Shown: piece by piece, positions 46,989-56,977 of the stretch
How the letters are laid out: each line of letters opens with the position of its first letter
How positions within the stretch are numbered: position 1 is the first letter of the stretch
Assembly: GCF_000194945.1 (NCBI RefSeq)
Contig: NZ_GL878511.1
Span: 186,001-250,000, forward strand
DNA: 64,000 nt
Direction: 5' to 3'
DNA from: Streptococcus sanguinis SK1 = NCTC 7863
GTDB lineage: Bacteria; Bacillota; Bacilli; Lactobacillales; Streptococcaceae
The notes under the pieces: model-generated
Databases searched by the model: none
What the model saw: only the letters and a program-made list of their open reading frames with translations
What the model was told of the DNA's origin: nothing
Translations under genes and position numbers: made by a program

Positions 46989-49277
46989 ATGCGTTTTAAT
47001 CAGTATAGTTATGCAAAAACGAAACGGGAAAATATGTTGATAGAATTAGCTGAATTAGGCTTTTTTTATGACAGCAATCGCTCTGATAAGGAAAATCTTG
47101 AAGATTTTCTTCGCACCAGCTTTTTCACTTATAAAAATACAGATTATCCCTTGAAATCCTGGGCTGCTGACAGCCAAACAGACCTGCTGAGCTTTTTCCA
47201 GTCTGACAGAGAACTAACGGCGTCTGTCTTTTACACTGTAGCCTTTCAGCTACTTGAGTTCTCGCCCTTTATTGATTTTACAGATGTTGAGGCCTTTCGC
47301 AAAGAAACGGGCTTTCCCATTACCTTTGGAGACTTGTTGGAAAATCTCTACCAGCTGCTCAACACTCGGACAAAAAATGGTAACCTCTTAGTTGATAAGC
47401 TAGTCAGCGAGGGGTTAATTCCTGAGGACAATACCCACCACTACTTCAACGGCAAGAGTCTGGCAACCTTTTCCAGCCATGATGCCATCCGTGAAGTGGT
47501 TTATGTGGAATCACGTGTGGACACTGATCGAGACGGTCGTCCGGATCTCATCAAGGTCAGCATTATCCGACCCCGCTATCAAGGACAAGTCCCTGCTGTC
47601 ATGACTGCTTCTCCTTATCATCAAGGAACCAATGACCCTGCCAGCGACAAGGCTCTCCATGATATGAATGTGGACTTAGCAAAAAAAGAGCCCCATCAAA
47701 TCACAGTACAAGATCCTAAGCTCAAATTGCTCCAGCTGGATTCGCCAGCTCCTGCCCAAGAAGTCTCTGAAGCCGAGGAAAAATTAGGTCATATCGGCAC
47801 CTACACGCTCAATGATTACTTGCTGCCCCGTGGCTTTGCCAATCTCTATGTGTCTGGCGTAGGAACTAAAGACTCTGAAGGACTGATGACCAGCGGCGAC
47901 TATCAGCAGATCGAAGCCTATAAGAACGTTATTGATTGGCTCAACGGCCGCTGCAGAGCCTTCACCGACCACACACGCCAGCGGGAAATCAAGGCTAGTT
48001 GGTCCAACGGAAAAGTGGCTACGACCGGTATCTCCTATCTAGGCACTATGTCCAACGGGCTGGCTACGACTGGCGTAGACGGATTGGAAGTCATTATCGC
48101 CGAAGCTGGGATTTCTTCTTGGTACAACTACTACCGCGAAAACGGCCTTGTCACAAGCCCTGGCGGCTATCCAGGAGAGGATTTTGAATCCCTGACCGAA
48201 CTGACCTACTCCCGCAACCTGAGGGCTGGTGACTACCTGCGTCATAATGATACTTATCAGCGAAGCCTAGAGCAACAGCGCAAAGACCTAGACCGGCAAA
48301 CCGGAGATTACAATCAATTTTGGCATGACCGCAACTACCTGCTCCATGCAGATAAGGTCAAGGCTGAAGTCGTCTTCACCCATGGTTCTCAAGACTGGAA
48401 TGTCAAGCCCCTTCATGTCTATAATATGTTTCGAGCCTTACCGCCCCACATCAAAAAACATCTCTTCTTCCATAACGGCGCCCATGTTTACATGAACAAC
48501 TGGCAGTCCGTTGACTTTCGTGAGTCTATCAATGCTCTGCTGAGCAAAAAACTGCTGGGTTGTGAATCAGACTTCGAGCTGCCAACAGTCATCTGGCAGG
48601 ACAACAGTCAAACTCAAAACTGGCTGACCTTGGAAGACTTCGGCGGACAAGAGCAGAAACTTCAGCTCCAACTAGGCCAAGACTGCCAATCTATCCAAAA
48701 TCAATATCCAGAAGAAGACTATAATCGTTTTGCTAAAAATTACCAAAGCTTTAAGACTGAGCTTTTTGAAGGTAAGGTCAACCAGATTACTCTGGACTGG
48801 ACCTTGGAAAAGGACCTCTTTCTCAACGGAGCGACCCAGCTCAATCTTCGCCTCAAATCCAGCACCGATAAGGGATTGATTTCTGCTCAATTGCTGGACT
48901 TCGGACTAGCTAAACGACACACACCAATTCCTACGCCTATTGAACCTAGAGTCATGGACAACGGCCGCTACTATATGCTGGACAATCTGGTTGAACTCCC
49001 CCATACTGAAACGCCTCATCGCGTCATCACCAAAGGTTTTCTCAATCTGCAAAATCGAACCAATCTACTGACAGTCGAAGAAGTCACTCCTGACCAATGG
49101 CTGGAATTTTCCTTTGAACTGCAACCAACTATCTATAAGATGAAAAAAGGAGACCAACTGCGCCTCGTCCTCTACACTACAGACTTTGAACATACCGTCC
49201 GTGATAAGACCGACTATAAGCTGACTGTAGATTTGAAGCAATCTAGTCTGGATTTGCCAACCATGACATCACATTAA
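46989..49277 (+). CDS. pepX: X-prolyl dipeptidyl aminopeptidase
   Basis: A 762-residue cytosolic serine peptidase (family S15) releasing X-Pro dipeptides from peptides. The nucleophile Ser is in [17 protein letters not shown] near residue 348. The Asp lies in [14 protein letters not shown] near 468 and the His in [15 protein letters not shown] near 499. The C-terminal jelly-roll domain covers about 550-762. Length is standard for streptococci. The gene supplies proline-containing peptides after import. It ends at a strong shared terminator. Confidence 0.96.
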   Translation: MRFNQYSYAKTKRENMLIELAELGFFYDSNRSDKENLEDFLRTSFFTYKNTDYPLKSWAADSQTDLLSFFQSDRELTASVFYTVAFQLLEFSPFIDFTDVEAFRKETGFPITFGDLLENLYQLLNTRTKNGNLLVDKLVSEGLIPEDNTHHYFNGKSLATFSSHDAIREVVYVESRVDTDRDGRPDLIKVSIIRPRYQGQVPAVMTASPYHQGTNDPASDKALHDMNVDLAKKEPHQITVQDPKLKLLQLDSPAPAQEVSEAEEKLGHIGTYTLNDYLLPRGFANLYVSGVGTKDSEGLMTSGDYQQIEAYKNVIDWLNGRCRAFTDHTRQREIKASWSNGKVATTGISYLGTMSNGLATTGVDGLEVIIAEAGISSWYNYYRENGLVTSPGGYPGEDFESLTELTYSRNLRAGDYLRHNDTYQRSLEQQRKDLDRQTGDYNQFWHDRNYLLHADKVKAEVVFTHGSQDWNVKPLHVYNMFRALPPHIKKHLFFHNGAHVYMNNWQSVDFRESINALLSKKLLGCESDFELPTVIWQDNSQTQNWLTLEDFGGQEQKLQLQLGQDCQSIQNQYPEEDYNRFAKNYQSFKTELFEGKVNQITLDWTLEKDLFLNGATQLNLRLKSSTDKGLISAQLLDFGLAKRHTPIPTPIEPRVMDNGRYYMLDNLVELPHTETPHRVITKGFLNLQNRTNLLTVEEVTPDQWLEFSFELQPTIYKMKKGDQLRLVLYTTDFEHTVRDKTDYKLTVDLKQSSLDLPTMTSH

Positions 49278-49280
49278 TAA

Positions 49281-49316
49281 AAGAAAAAGGCGCTGAAATT
49301 CAGCGCCTTTTCTTTT
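49281..49316. terminator. Shared terminator between pepX and the lipoprotein gene
   Basis: AAAAGGCGCTGAA pairs with TTCAGCGCCTTTT around a 2- or 3-nt loop, between convergent genes. Confidence 0.9.
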
Positions 49317-49728
49317 ATCGTAGATTGAGATATTCCTCTGCATATTTTTTATAATCTGGCTTTTCCTTGCGGTTCATAGCAAAGAGCATACTGCCTGTGA
49401 GATAGTCATCGTCTGAATCAGGAATTAGCATAATAGCAATGTTTTTATCTTTCTCAGGAAAGACGATAGAAAATGTTCCGCCATTATCTTTCCGAGTCAG
49501 GCCGTAATAACTCACTCCATTCTTAAAACCAACTGCATTTTGAGTATACTCATACTCTTCTTCGTTGACAATAATGGTCTTGTCTTTTATTTCAATGGTC
49601 TTTTGTTCACCGCTAGCATCCTGTACATTCCATTTTCCCTGAATTTTGGGACTGCTACTGCAGCCAATTAGGATGAAGAGGGATGAGAGCACTACTAACA
49701 GCAAAGCTTTTATCTTCTTGTTTTTCAA
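49315..49728 (-). CDS. Small lipoprotein of unknown function
   Basis: A 137-residue protein. The signal peptide is Lys-rich, with a hydrophobic core and lipobox LIGC (Cys23). The mature part begins with GKWNVQDASGEQKTIEIKDKTIIVNEEEYEYTQNAV, a short beta-barrel-like pattern seen in small streptococcal lipoproteins (lipocalin-like META/DUF type). The gene is monocistronic and convergent with pepX. I cannot assign a function. Confidence 0.8.
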   Translation of the reverse strand: MKNKKIKALLLVVLSSLFILIGCSSSPKIQGKWNVQDASGEQKTIEIKDKTIIVNEEEYEYTQNAVGFKNGVSYYGLTRKDNGGTFSIVFPEKDKNIAIMLIPDSDDDYLTGSMLFAMNRKEKPDYKKYAEEYLNLR

Positions 49729-49811
49729 GTTGTCTTCTCCTTGGTATATAGATTCATGACCATTCTACTATAAAGGCTAAATTTTTGTCAAACCTCTTAG
49801 AAATCTTCTTC

Positions 49812-49874
49812 TTGCCACTTTTCCAAAAAATGATATAATTTGAAGAGTGAAGATTACCAAGGGCTCAGCCCTTG
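49812..49874 (+). promoter_or_regulatory. ebfC promoter and leader palindrome
   Basis: TTGCCA (49812-49817), 16-bp spacer, TATAAT (49834-49839). In the leader, CAAGGGCTCAGCCCTTG (49858-49874) is a perfect palindrome around a central C, about 12 bp after the expected start. It could be an operator or a small hairpin. Confidence 0.65.
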
Positions 49875-49897
49875 CGAGAGAAAGGAAAGAAAATCTT

Positions 49898-50197
49898 ATG
49901 ATGAACATGCAAAGCATGATGAAGCAAGCACAAAAGCTTCAAAAACAAATGGAAAAAGGACAGGCAGAACTAGCTGCAACAGAATTCACCGGCAAATCAG
50001 CCCAAGATTTAGTCGTCGCTAAACTGACAGGCGATAAAAAGGTAGTCAGCATTGACTTCAATCCAGCCGTTGTGGATCCTGAAGATTTGGAAACTCTGTC
50101 AGAGATGACTGCGCAGGCCCTGAATCACGCGCTGGCTCAGATTGATGATGCTACTCAGAAGAAAATGGGCGCTTTCGCAGGCAAATTGCCATTTTAA
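49898..50197 (+). CDS. ebfC: YbaB/EbfC nucleoid-associated protein
   Basis: A 99-residue DNA-binding protein. It opens with [26 protein letters not shown], the family's Met-rich coiled-coil start, then [32 protein letters not shown] and a C-terminal helix. It binds DNA as a dimer and affects nucleoid organisation. I begin at 49898 (after AAAGGAAAG), not at the upstream in-frame codon at 49847, since the family starts at the Met-rich stretch. In many bacteria it is next to dnaX or recR; here it stands alone. Confidence 0.9.
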   Translation: MMNMQSMMKQAQKLQKQMEKGQAELAATEFTGKSAQDLVVAKLTGDKKVVSIDFNPAVVDPEDLETLSEMTAQALNHALAQIDDATQKKMGAFAGKLPF

Positions 50198-50313
50198 GCA
50201 AGATAAATAACCTTCCAACTTGACTAAACATAAGTCAAGCAATACTCGAACCAGCAAAAAAGACTGAAGAATCTCAGTCTTTTTTGATTTATAGTCATTT
50301 TCTCACTAGTCCA

Positions 50314-52068
50314 CTACACAAAATTAAGCAAATCCGCTGCCTTGCTCATCAAAAGCAGGGCATAGTCAGGTTTGTTTTGCAGTTCCTTAATGGAGCTCTG
50401 AACCAGCTCTAAATCATCAGTTATCATGCCATCAACACCCAAGCGGAAGGATTTGCCGATACTATCTGCATCATTAATGGTCCAGTCATAAAGCTGCTTA
50501 TCCGTCGTCCATAGCTTATCGACAAAGTTTTCATCGAGGGTCGAGTACTCCATCGTATAGCCAGAAGCCTGTGTCCGTGGGAAAATAGTATTGTAGGGCA
50601 GGATAAAGAAGGTCGGTATGCTCTTATCATACTGGACTGTCTTGTCAATAACCTGATAGTCCAAAGACTGAATCTGGTGGCCATAAACCTTGATATTGGC
50701 TCCGTATTGGCTCAGGAAACGGTCCATCATATCAGCTGAGTCCAAGCTGCTGGTCTTGATTTCTATCAAGAGTCTCTGCCCCATCTGATTGGCTCGTTTG
50801 AGATAAGCATCAAAACTGGAAATTTTGGCAGTGTGTCCATTTTCTGAAATATCTAAAGCCGTCAGCTCTTGCAGAGTCAGCTCTTGCGGTCTGGCATCAA
50901 CGCCAGCCAAGGCTTTTAGATTGGCATCGTGCATCATGACAAACTGACCATCCTTAGTCTCCTGAACATCCATTTCGATATAGTCTGGCTTGAGCAGGGC
51001 GGTTTTCTCTAGCGACTCAACTGTATTCTGGACACCATTTCCCTGCGAAACCCCACGATGCGAGATGGTCAGAGGGACATTTTCCAAGGGCAGATTGAGA
51101 TAGACAAAGCCTTCAAGGGCAAAGACAGAGCTAGTGACCAAAAGGATAAACCAGCGCATGAGAGGCAGGCCTTTCCTGTAGCGGTATTCAGACAGCTTAC
51201 TGTCTGTCAGAAAAGCCACAAACTTAATCAGAAAGTAGGCTACCATGAAGTAATAAGCCAGCTTTATGAGGCAGTAATTGACAACCGCTGCTGTCAAGGC
51301 TATCTGATTGGACTGGCCATCCGCATACTGCTGCAACACTAAAATCGGAATGCTGCTTAAAAGAAAGAAGAGAAAGCTCTTGGCCAGTATCCAAAAGAGC
51401 TGCCAAGTATAGCGAATCAAGTGCCCCTTGGTCTTCTCCAAACTATACCTAATCGCGTCTCGTAGGCGGAAATGCTCAAAAAAGAGCTTGGGCAGGGCAA
51501 ACATCAGACGGACAGCTATCAAAAAAAGCAGAAAACCTAAAGCATAGATTGATAATTTCATCCATAAGGCTGTCTTGAGATAGGTCACGATAAATTCTGG
51601 AATCAAAATTTTATTCAAATAGTAGATTTTGAGAATTTGCCGCAGAAAGGGAAAGATAAAGCCCATATACAGTGCAATAAAGAGGATCTTACTGGGCCGG
51701 GCGTAGCGAATCAGCGAGCCGCTGTCTTTGAAACTTTTCTTAATGAACTGAAAGGCGCTTCGTTCTTCCTCGTCCAGAAGATTGCGGAGCCCCATAAATA
51801 TCAGTCCAATCTGAAAATAAGCGATAAAGAGATTGGCCGCAAAAAGCGCTAGAAAGGCTAAGCCAACCCAGACATTTGAAGTCAGAACTTTAAAGGCATT
51901 CGTATAAGATAAGAAGAGGTAGCCTGTCTGCTTGAGCAGAGTCTCTGCTGCAAAGGAGTTGAAAGGCACCCAGGCCAGCTCCATGAGCATAAAGACTGTG
52001 AAAAAGAGCAACAAAATTTTATCAAGATTGCGATAGAGACGTAAAAGTCCCAGTCTTTGTGATTTCAT
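50314..52068 (-). CDS. Membrane-anchored glycerophosphodiester phosphodiesterase
   Basis: A 584-residue protein. The first 330 residues hold about seven or eight helices (GlpQ-associated membrane domain). The GDPD catalytic domain runs from about 335 to 575. Its motifs are TISHRGV (His), NTVESLEKTALLKPDYIEMDVQETKDGQFVMMHD (Glu, Asp, His), and LLIEIKTSS. It would cleave glycerophosphodiesters at the cell surface, perhaps from lipoteichoic or teichoic acid turnover. The gene is monocistronic. Confidence 0.92.
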   Translation of the reverse strand: MKSQRLGLLRLYRNLDKILLLFFTVFMLMELAWVPFNSFAAETLLKQTGYLFLSYTNAFKVLTSNVWVGLAFLALFAANLFIAYFQIGLIFMGLRNLLDEEERSAFQFIKKSFKDSGSLIRYARPSKILFIALYMGFIFPFLRQILKIYYLNKILIPEFIVTYLKTALWMKLSIYALGFLLFLIAVRLMFALPKLFFEHFRLRDAIRYSLEKTKGHLIRYTWQLFWILAKSFLFFLLSSIPILVLQQYADGQSNQIALTAAVVNYCLIKLAYYFMVAYFLIKFVAFLTDSKLSEYRYRKGLPLMRWFILLVTSSVFALEGFVYLNLPLENVPLTISHRGVSQGNGVQNTVESLEKTALLKPDYIEMDVQETKDGQFVMMHDANLKALAGVDARPQELTLQELTALDISENGHTAKISSFDAYLKRANQMGQRLLIEIKTSSLDSADMMDRFLSQYGANIKVYGHQIQSLDYQVIDKTVQYDKSIPTFFILPYNTIFPRTQASGYTMEYSTLDENFVDKLWTTDKQLYDWTINDADSIGKSFRLGVDGMITDDLELVQSSIKELQNKPDYALLLMSKAADLLNFV

Positions 52069-52128
52069 TTTCCTCCTTTATATTGTGAACGATACAAAAC
52101 TTGCTAAAAAGCAATTCTTATTTAAAAC

Positions 52129-52158
52129 AAGGTTGAGACAGATGTCCCAACCTTATTT
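52129..52158 (-). terminator. Terminator after rocS
   Basis: AAGGTTGGGACA pairs with TGTCTCAACCTT around a short loop (one G-U pair). The minus-strand tail is GTTTT. Confidence 0.75.
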
Positions 52159-52653
52159 TTATTTTCCAAATAAACGTGCCCAGAAGCCCTTGCTTTCCTG
52201 CTCCTGCACCTTTTCCTTGGCTTCATCCAACTCCAACAGCAAGGTTTCACGCTCATTCATAGCCTTGGCTGTCAGCTGCTGCTGCTGGTCCAGCTGCTTG
52301 TCCTTTTCAGCAATCTGGACATCCTTGATGCGCAACTGCTCATCTTTCTTAGCCAGCTGGCTATCCTTGGCTTTAAGCTGTTCATAGAGACGCACAATCT
52401 CAGCATTTTTTTCGTCCACCAAGATTTCCATCAGCTCGCGTTGCTTCACATCTTCGCTAACAGGTTCATCTTCAAAAATAGTTTTCTTATAAATCTCTTC
52501 CAGCTTAATCAAGCCGCTGCGGGTCACCACCGTGACTCCTTTTTCGTTCTTTTCCGTATCTTCTGGCGGCAGTGCCTTGACACGATTGTTAATCGCCTGG
52601 CGGCTAACTCCAAGAATCTCGGCTAACTCGCTGACTGTCTTTTCAATTGCCAT
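52159..52653 (-). CDS. rocS: RocS-like chromosome segregation regulator (DUF536)
   Basis: A 164-residue protein. An N-terminal helix-turn-helix (TVSELAEILGVSRQAINNRVKALP) is followed by the DUF536 middle region and a long coiled coil (about 75-150). It ends in a short amphipathic helix, KGFWARLFGK. The same layout defines RocS in the pneumococcus, which binds DNA at one end and the membrane at the other and links chromosome segregation with capsule and division control. The C-terminal amphipathic helix makes me prefer RocS over plasmid-type DUF536 proteins. Confidence 0.85.
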   Translation of the reverse strand: MAIEKTVSELAEILGVSRQAINNRVKALPPEDTEKNEKGVTVVTRSGLIKLEEIYKKTIFEDEPVSEDVKQRELMEILVDEKNAEIVRLYEQLKAKDSQLAKKDEQLRIKDVQIAEKDKQLDQQQQLTAKAMNERETLLLELDEAKEKVQEQESKGFWARLFGK

Positions 52654-52692
52654 AATTTCCTCAAAAACTTTTTCTAGTTTGTAGATACCTAA

Positions 52693-52721
52693 ATCTTATC
52701 ATATCAAGCCTTAACTGTCAA
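52693..52721 (-). promoter_or_regulatory. rocS promoter
   Basis: TTGACA (52716-52721), 17-bp spacer, TAAGAT (52693-52698) on the minus strand. In 52722-52954 I see only a plausible -10 (TACAAT 52775-52780) for the next gene and a leader without a convincing ORF. Confidence 0.7.
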
Positions 52722-52918
52722 ATTTCACAATATTTTTTGAGCCTGACTCCTATCTTTTTAGCACTTTTTTATGATACAATGAAACAGATTAGTCTAGTAA
52801 GAGAAATGAAAAAATTGAATGAATTTAGAAACCTAGAGATGTTCAGCTACAGCCTTCCAAGAGGATCTGCAAGACAACAAAAACCTGCTCACCAAGGAAG
52901 CACAAGATTTCTGACTAA

Positions 52919-54130
<1,212 letters not shown>

Positions 54131-54176
54131 TTAGAAAAATATTTTAAAGTAATTGAAAAAACTGGTCGAGGAACAT

Positions 54177-54220
54177 TGCACTGCACCCTAAAAGTTAACT
54201 AACTTTTGGGGTGCAGTGCA
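54177..54220. repeat. Long inverted repeat between convergent genes
   Basis: Two arms of 21 bases (54177-54197 and 54200-54220), 20 of 21 paired plus one T-G, surround just two bases. The arms start TGCACTGCACCC. No T-run follows on either strand. It could be a factor-dependent terminator or a cruciform-forming element. Confidence 0.85.
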
Positions 54221-54238
54221 GAATATTCTCACCAGTTT

Positions 54239-54979
54239 TTATTCTGCATTTGTCCGAACATAAGCAGCAATCACATCTGCTGTATACTGGGCAGTGCCTG
54301 GTCCAAATTGATCGATATTCTTCTTGAATTCTGGATTGTGGACATAGCCTTGACCGATGTGAGCAAAGACTTGCAGCGAGCAGTCAAAACCGTAAGTGCG
54401 AATGGCTTGTAAGAGACGCGCTGCCTGCTCCTGATTTTCTGCTGCTTCAATCGGCAAGCCTTGTTGCATATTCTCTGCCAGACTTTGAAAAACTTGATTG
54501 AAAGCTGCGGCAGATTCTTCTTCCCGTCCATTTTGACGAGCCAATGCTTCTGACATCACTTCTTGACCGTATTCTTCGACGGCTTCTTGATGGTATTTTT
54601 GATTGTCTTCGTAGGTAAAACCTGCGAATTTTTCTTTCATTGTCATCTTTCTTTCTCCCTTTTCATCTTGGATGGTTTTTTGCAAGGTGGAAATCAAGGT
54701 ATCCAAGCGGTCTCTTTCCTGCTTCAAATACTCTAATTGCCTAACCAGATGCGGCAATAAGGCCTGTTCATCCTGACTCAGCAGCTCTGCTATTTTCTCC
54801 AAAGAAAACCCCAGATACTTATAGTAAAGGATGACCTGCAGCCTCTCTAAATCAGCTTGGCTGTATATCCGATAGCCATTTTCTGATTTGGCGGGCACTA
54901 AAAGTCCTATTTTGTCATAATGGTGCAGGGTTTTTACAGAAACACCTGACAGTTGTGCCGCTTCTTTGATGTGGTACAT
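54239..54979 (-). CDS. MerR family regulator with TipAS ligand domain
   Basis: A 246-residue regulator. The MerR helix-turn-helix covers residues 1-70 (MYHIKEAAQLSGVSVKTLHHYDKIGLLVPAKSENGYRIYSQADLERLQ). A dimerisation coiled coil follows (about 75-115), then a TipAS domain from about 125 (FAGFTYEDNQKYHQEAVEEYG.., ending FKKNIDQFGPGTAQYTADVI). TipAS domains bind thiopeptide antibiotics in TipA; related streptococcal proteins may sense other peptides or drugs. GGAGG supports the ATG at 54977-54979. It stands behind a MerR-type promoter with a 19-bp spacer, so it probably controls itself. Confidence 0.9.
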   Translation of the reverse strand: MYHIKEAAQLSGVSVKTLHHYDKIGLLVPAKSENGYRIYSQADLERLQVILYYKYLGFSLEKIAELLSQDEQALLPHLVRQLEYLKQERDRLDTLISTLQKTIQDEKGERKMTMKEKFAGFTYEDNQKYHQEAVEEYGQEVMSEALARQNGREEESAAAFNQVFQSLAENMQQGLPIEAAENQEQAARLLQAIRTYGFDCSLQVFAHIGQGYVHNPEFKKNIDQFGPGTAQYTADVIAAYVRTNAE

Positions 54980-55001
54980 GTAATTGCCTCCTTGCCTAAC
55001 T

Positions 55002-55032
55002 AGTATATACCATGACCTAAGGGGAGGGTCAA
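55002..55032 (-). promoter_or_regulatory. MerR-type promoter with 19-bp spacer
   Basis: TTGACC (55027-55032), 19-bp spacer, TATACT (55002-55007) on the minus strand. The spacer region starts with GACC and continues to AGGTC, an inverted repeat where MerR dimers bind. Over-long spacers that need twisting by the regulator are the hallmark of this family. Confidence 0.8.
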
Positions 55033-55084
55033 GTTTTTTTAGAAATTTTTTTAACCGCCTTAGAGTTTCCAAAGCGGCTAGTAT

Positions 55085-55831
55085 TTATTTGCGAGAAACC
55101 ATAGCAATAAAGCCCAGTTTTTCCTGATTTTTTTGGAACATCTTAAACATCTTCATAAACTGGCCGTAGTTCTCTTTTTTAAGGGCATTGAAGCAGATTT
55201 TCAGAGTGCCACCCAGCCCTTCGTCATATATCATCCCTTGAAGGCTCATCAAGGTCATTTCGCCGACAAAGGTGTCCACACGGTCAAAAGCATGAGAACG
55301 TGCCAGCTGAATCCAAGAGCCCTCGGTTAGAGGCCCCACATTGACATTAATCGCACGAGATAGCTCTTCTCGGACATTCTCATCTTTTTGCTTGAGCATG
55401 ACGTCGTGGGTGAGGAGCACTCCACCTGGCTTCAGCACCCGGTAGTACTCATCCATACATTTGGCCTTCCCCTTATCCGTCTGCATGGTCAGCATGGCTT
55501 CATTGATAACGATATCAAAAGAATTGTCATCATAAGGCAGCTTCATAGCATTAGCCTGCTCAAATGTGACGAGTTCACTCACACCAGCCTTGTCTCCATT
55601 AAGCTTAGCCTGAGCCAGCGCAGCCTTATCCAAATCAACTGCAGTAATTTGGCAGCCATATTTTTTAGCTAGCTCGATTGTTGTGGTCCCCATATTGCAG
55701 GCAACCTCTAGAACTTTCTTATCGCTGGAAAAATGCCCCTGCTCAATCAGCCAGTCCGTTGCCAGCTTGCCACCGGGACGAAGGCGTTTCTTTCCTAATT
55801 TTGCTAAAAATTTATGACCTGCTTCTGCCAT
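55085..55831 (-). CDS. Class I SAM-dependent methyltransferase
   Basis: A 248-residue methyltransferase. Motif I is KVLEVACNMGTTTIELAKKYG near residue 40, with Asp in ITAVDLDKAAL (adenosine contact). MKLPYDDNSFDIVINEAMLTM is the post-II region, and the LKPGGVLLTHDV motif follows. The substrate is not predictable; the FDIVI..YRVLKPGG type acts on small molecules such as menaquinone precursors or sterol-like compounds. It lies upstream of the TipAS regulator on the same strand, with about 105 bases between them. Confidence 0.88.
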   Translation of the reverse strand: MAEAGHKFLAKLGKKRLRPGGKLATDWLIEQGHFSSDKKVLEVACNMGTTTIELAKKYGCQITAVDLDKAALAQAKLNGDKAGVSELVTFEQANAMKLPYDDNSFDIVINEAMLTMQTDKGKAKCMDEYYRVLKPGGVLLTHDVMLKQKDENVREELSRAINVNVGPLTEGSWIQLARSHAFDRVDTFVGEMTLMSLQGMIYDEGLGGTLKICFNALKKENYGQFMKMFKMFQKNQEKLGFIAMVSRK

Positions 55832-55944
55832 TTCCGAACCTCCATGATTTTTATTGCTTCCATTATAGCATAAAATATTATATTTTCAGATAATTCTTAG
55901 AATTTAACAAAAAAACAGACCGATTCAATCTGTCTTGTATCTCT

Positions 55945-56283
55945 TTACAGCCCAAGAAATCCAGCCAGATAGCGCAGCAAGGCCACCAAGACTACACCAA
56001 ATACAACAGTTGCAATTAAGTTTTTATACTTAAAAGCTACATAGCTAGTCGGAAAAACGGCTATTAAATCCAGCCATTTAAAGCTCGGCAGCTGACCTGT
56101 TTTAGCATTGGTAACACTAGACAGGATAAGGGCAAAGATAATGGAAACTGGCAGATATTTGAGAAAACGCTCTACCATGGGCGGAAGCCCCTTGTATTTA
56201 ACTAGGATAAAGGGCAAAATCCGCGGAATCCAAGTGACCAGGGCTGACAAAAGAATGGCCAGCAAAATATACTTACTTATCAT
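55945..56283 (-). CDS. azlD: Branched-chain amino acid exporter, small subunit AzlD
   Basis: A 112-residue membrane protein with four helices: ILLAILLSALVTWIPRILPFILV is the typical N-terminus with the TxxPR motif, then FLKYLPVSIIFALI. AzlD pairs with AzlC to export branched-chain amino acids. Its start overlaps azlC by 11 bases. It is the last gene of the apparent marR-tsaB-rimI-tsaD-azlC-azlD series. Confidence 0.9.
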   Translation of the reverse strand: MISKYILLAILLSALVTWIPRILPFILVKYKGLPPMVERFLKYLPVSIIFALILSSVTNAKTGQLPSFKWLDLIAVFPTSYVAFKYKNLIATVVFGVVLVALLRYLAGFLGL

Positions 56284-56968
56284 CCAAGATCACCCCCACC
56301 ATACAGCCTAGCAAGGTTGCAAAAAGCACCGCTAGCGAATTTTGAAGCAGCATGGTCAGGAGCAAGTAGGCAAGACCCACCACGCCCAAGACCAAAAAGA
56401 GTTTCTTTATCTTGACCCGGCGCAGCATGATTGTAAACTGAGAAGAGAAAATGCCAATAAACATGGCGACTAGGGCAAAGTCCAGGCCGAAGTTCTCAGG
56501 ATTGGTCAGAAGGGCACCGAGGGCAGTTCCTAAAATAGTACCCAAAATCCAAGCAGTATAACTCATGAAATTGTTACCCATCATCCAGCTAGCAGCGATT
56601 TCCTCTATATGTGCCCGCTCTCCCATCAAGACTCCATAAGATTCATCCGTCAAAAAAGAGCCAATGACAATATTCTGCATCAAGCTAGACTTACGAAAAA
56701 AAGTTGATGCATGCAGGCAGAGCAAAAGATGCCGGATATTAATAAGAAAAACAGTGAGTGCGATGGCCAAGACCGGCGCCTGCTGGGCAAATAAACCAAT
56801 CATGGCAAACTGAGCACTGCCGGCATAAACCAAAATACTCATCAGCCCCATCTCCAAGGGATTCATATAGGGTGCCGCCATGATGCCACAGGCTAGGCCA
56901 ATCCCAATATAGCCCAGAGCCGTTGGCACTGCCGCCTGTGCCCCCTGTTTAAATGTCTGCCCGCGCAT
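56273..56968 (-). CDS. azlC: Branched-chain amino acid exporter, large subunit AzlC
   Basis: A 231-residue membrane protein with about seven helices. AzlC hallmarks are AVPTALGYIGIGLACGIMA, SILVYAGSAQFAMIGL and NIRHLLLCLHASTFFRKSS, then FLTDESYGVLMGE. It begins 9 bases after the tsaD stop with a very close ribosome binding site (GGAG), so it may share the tsaD transcript. AzlCD exports valine, leucine and isoleucine or toxic analogues such as 4-azaleucine. Confidence 0.9.
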   Translation of the reverse strand: MRGQTFKQGAQAAVPTALGYIGIGLACGIMAAPYMNPLEMGLMSILVYAGSAQFAMIGLFAQQAPVLAIALTVFLINIRHLLLCLHASTFFRKSSLMQNIVIGSFLTDESYGVLMGERAHIEEIAASWMMGNNFMSYTAWILGTILGTALGALLTNPENFGLDFALVAMFIGIFSSQFTIMLRRVKIKKLFLVLGVVGLAYLLLTMLLQNSLAVLFATLLGCMVGVILDDK

Positions 56969-56977
56969 TCTTCTCCT

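Noticed and set aside
55050-55080. Hairpin after the methyltransferase gene as terminator
   Set aside because: CCGC..GCGG pairs, but no T-run follows on either strand, so it is too weak to list.
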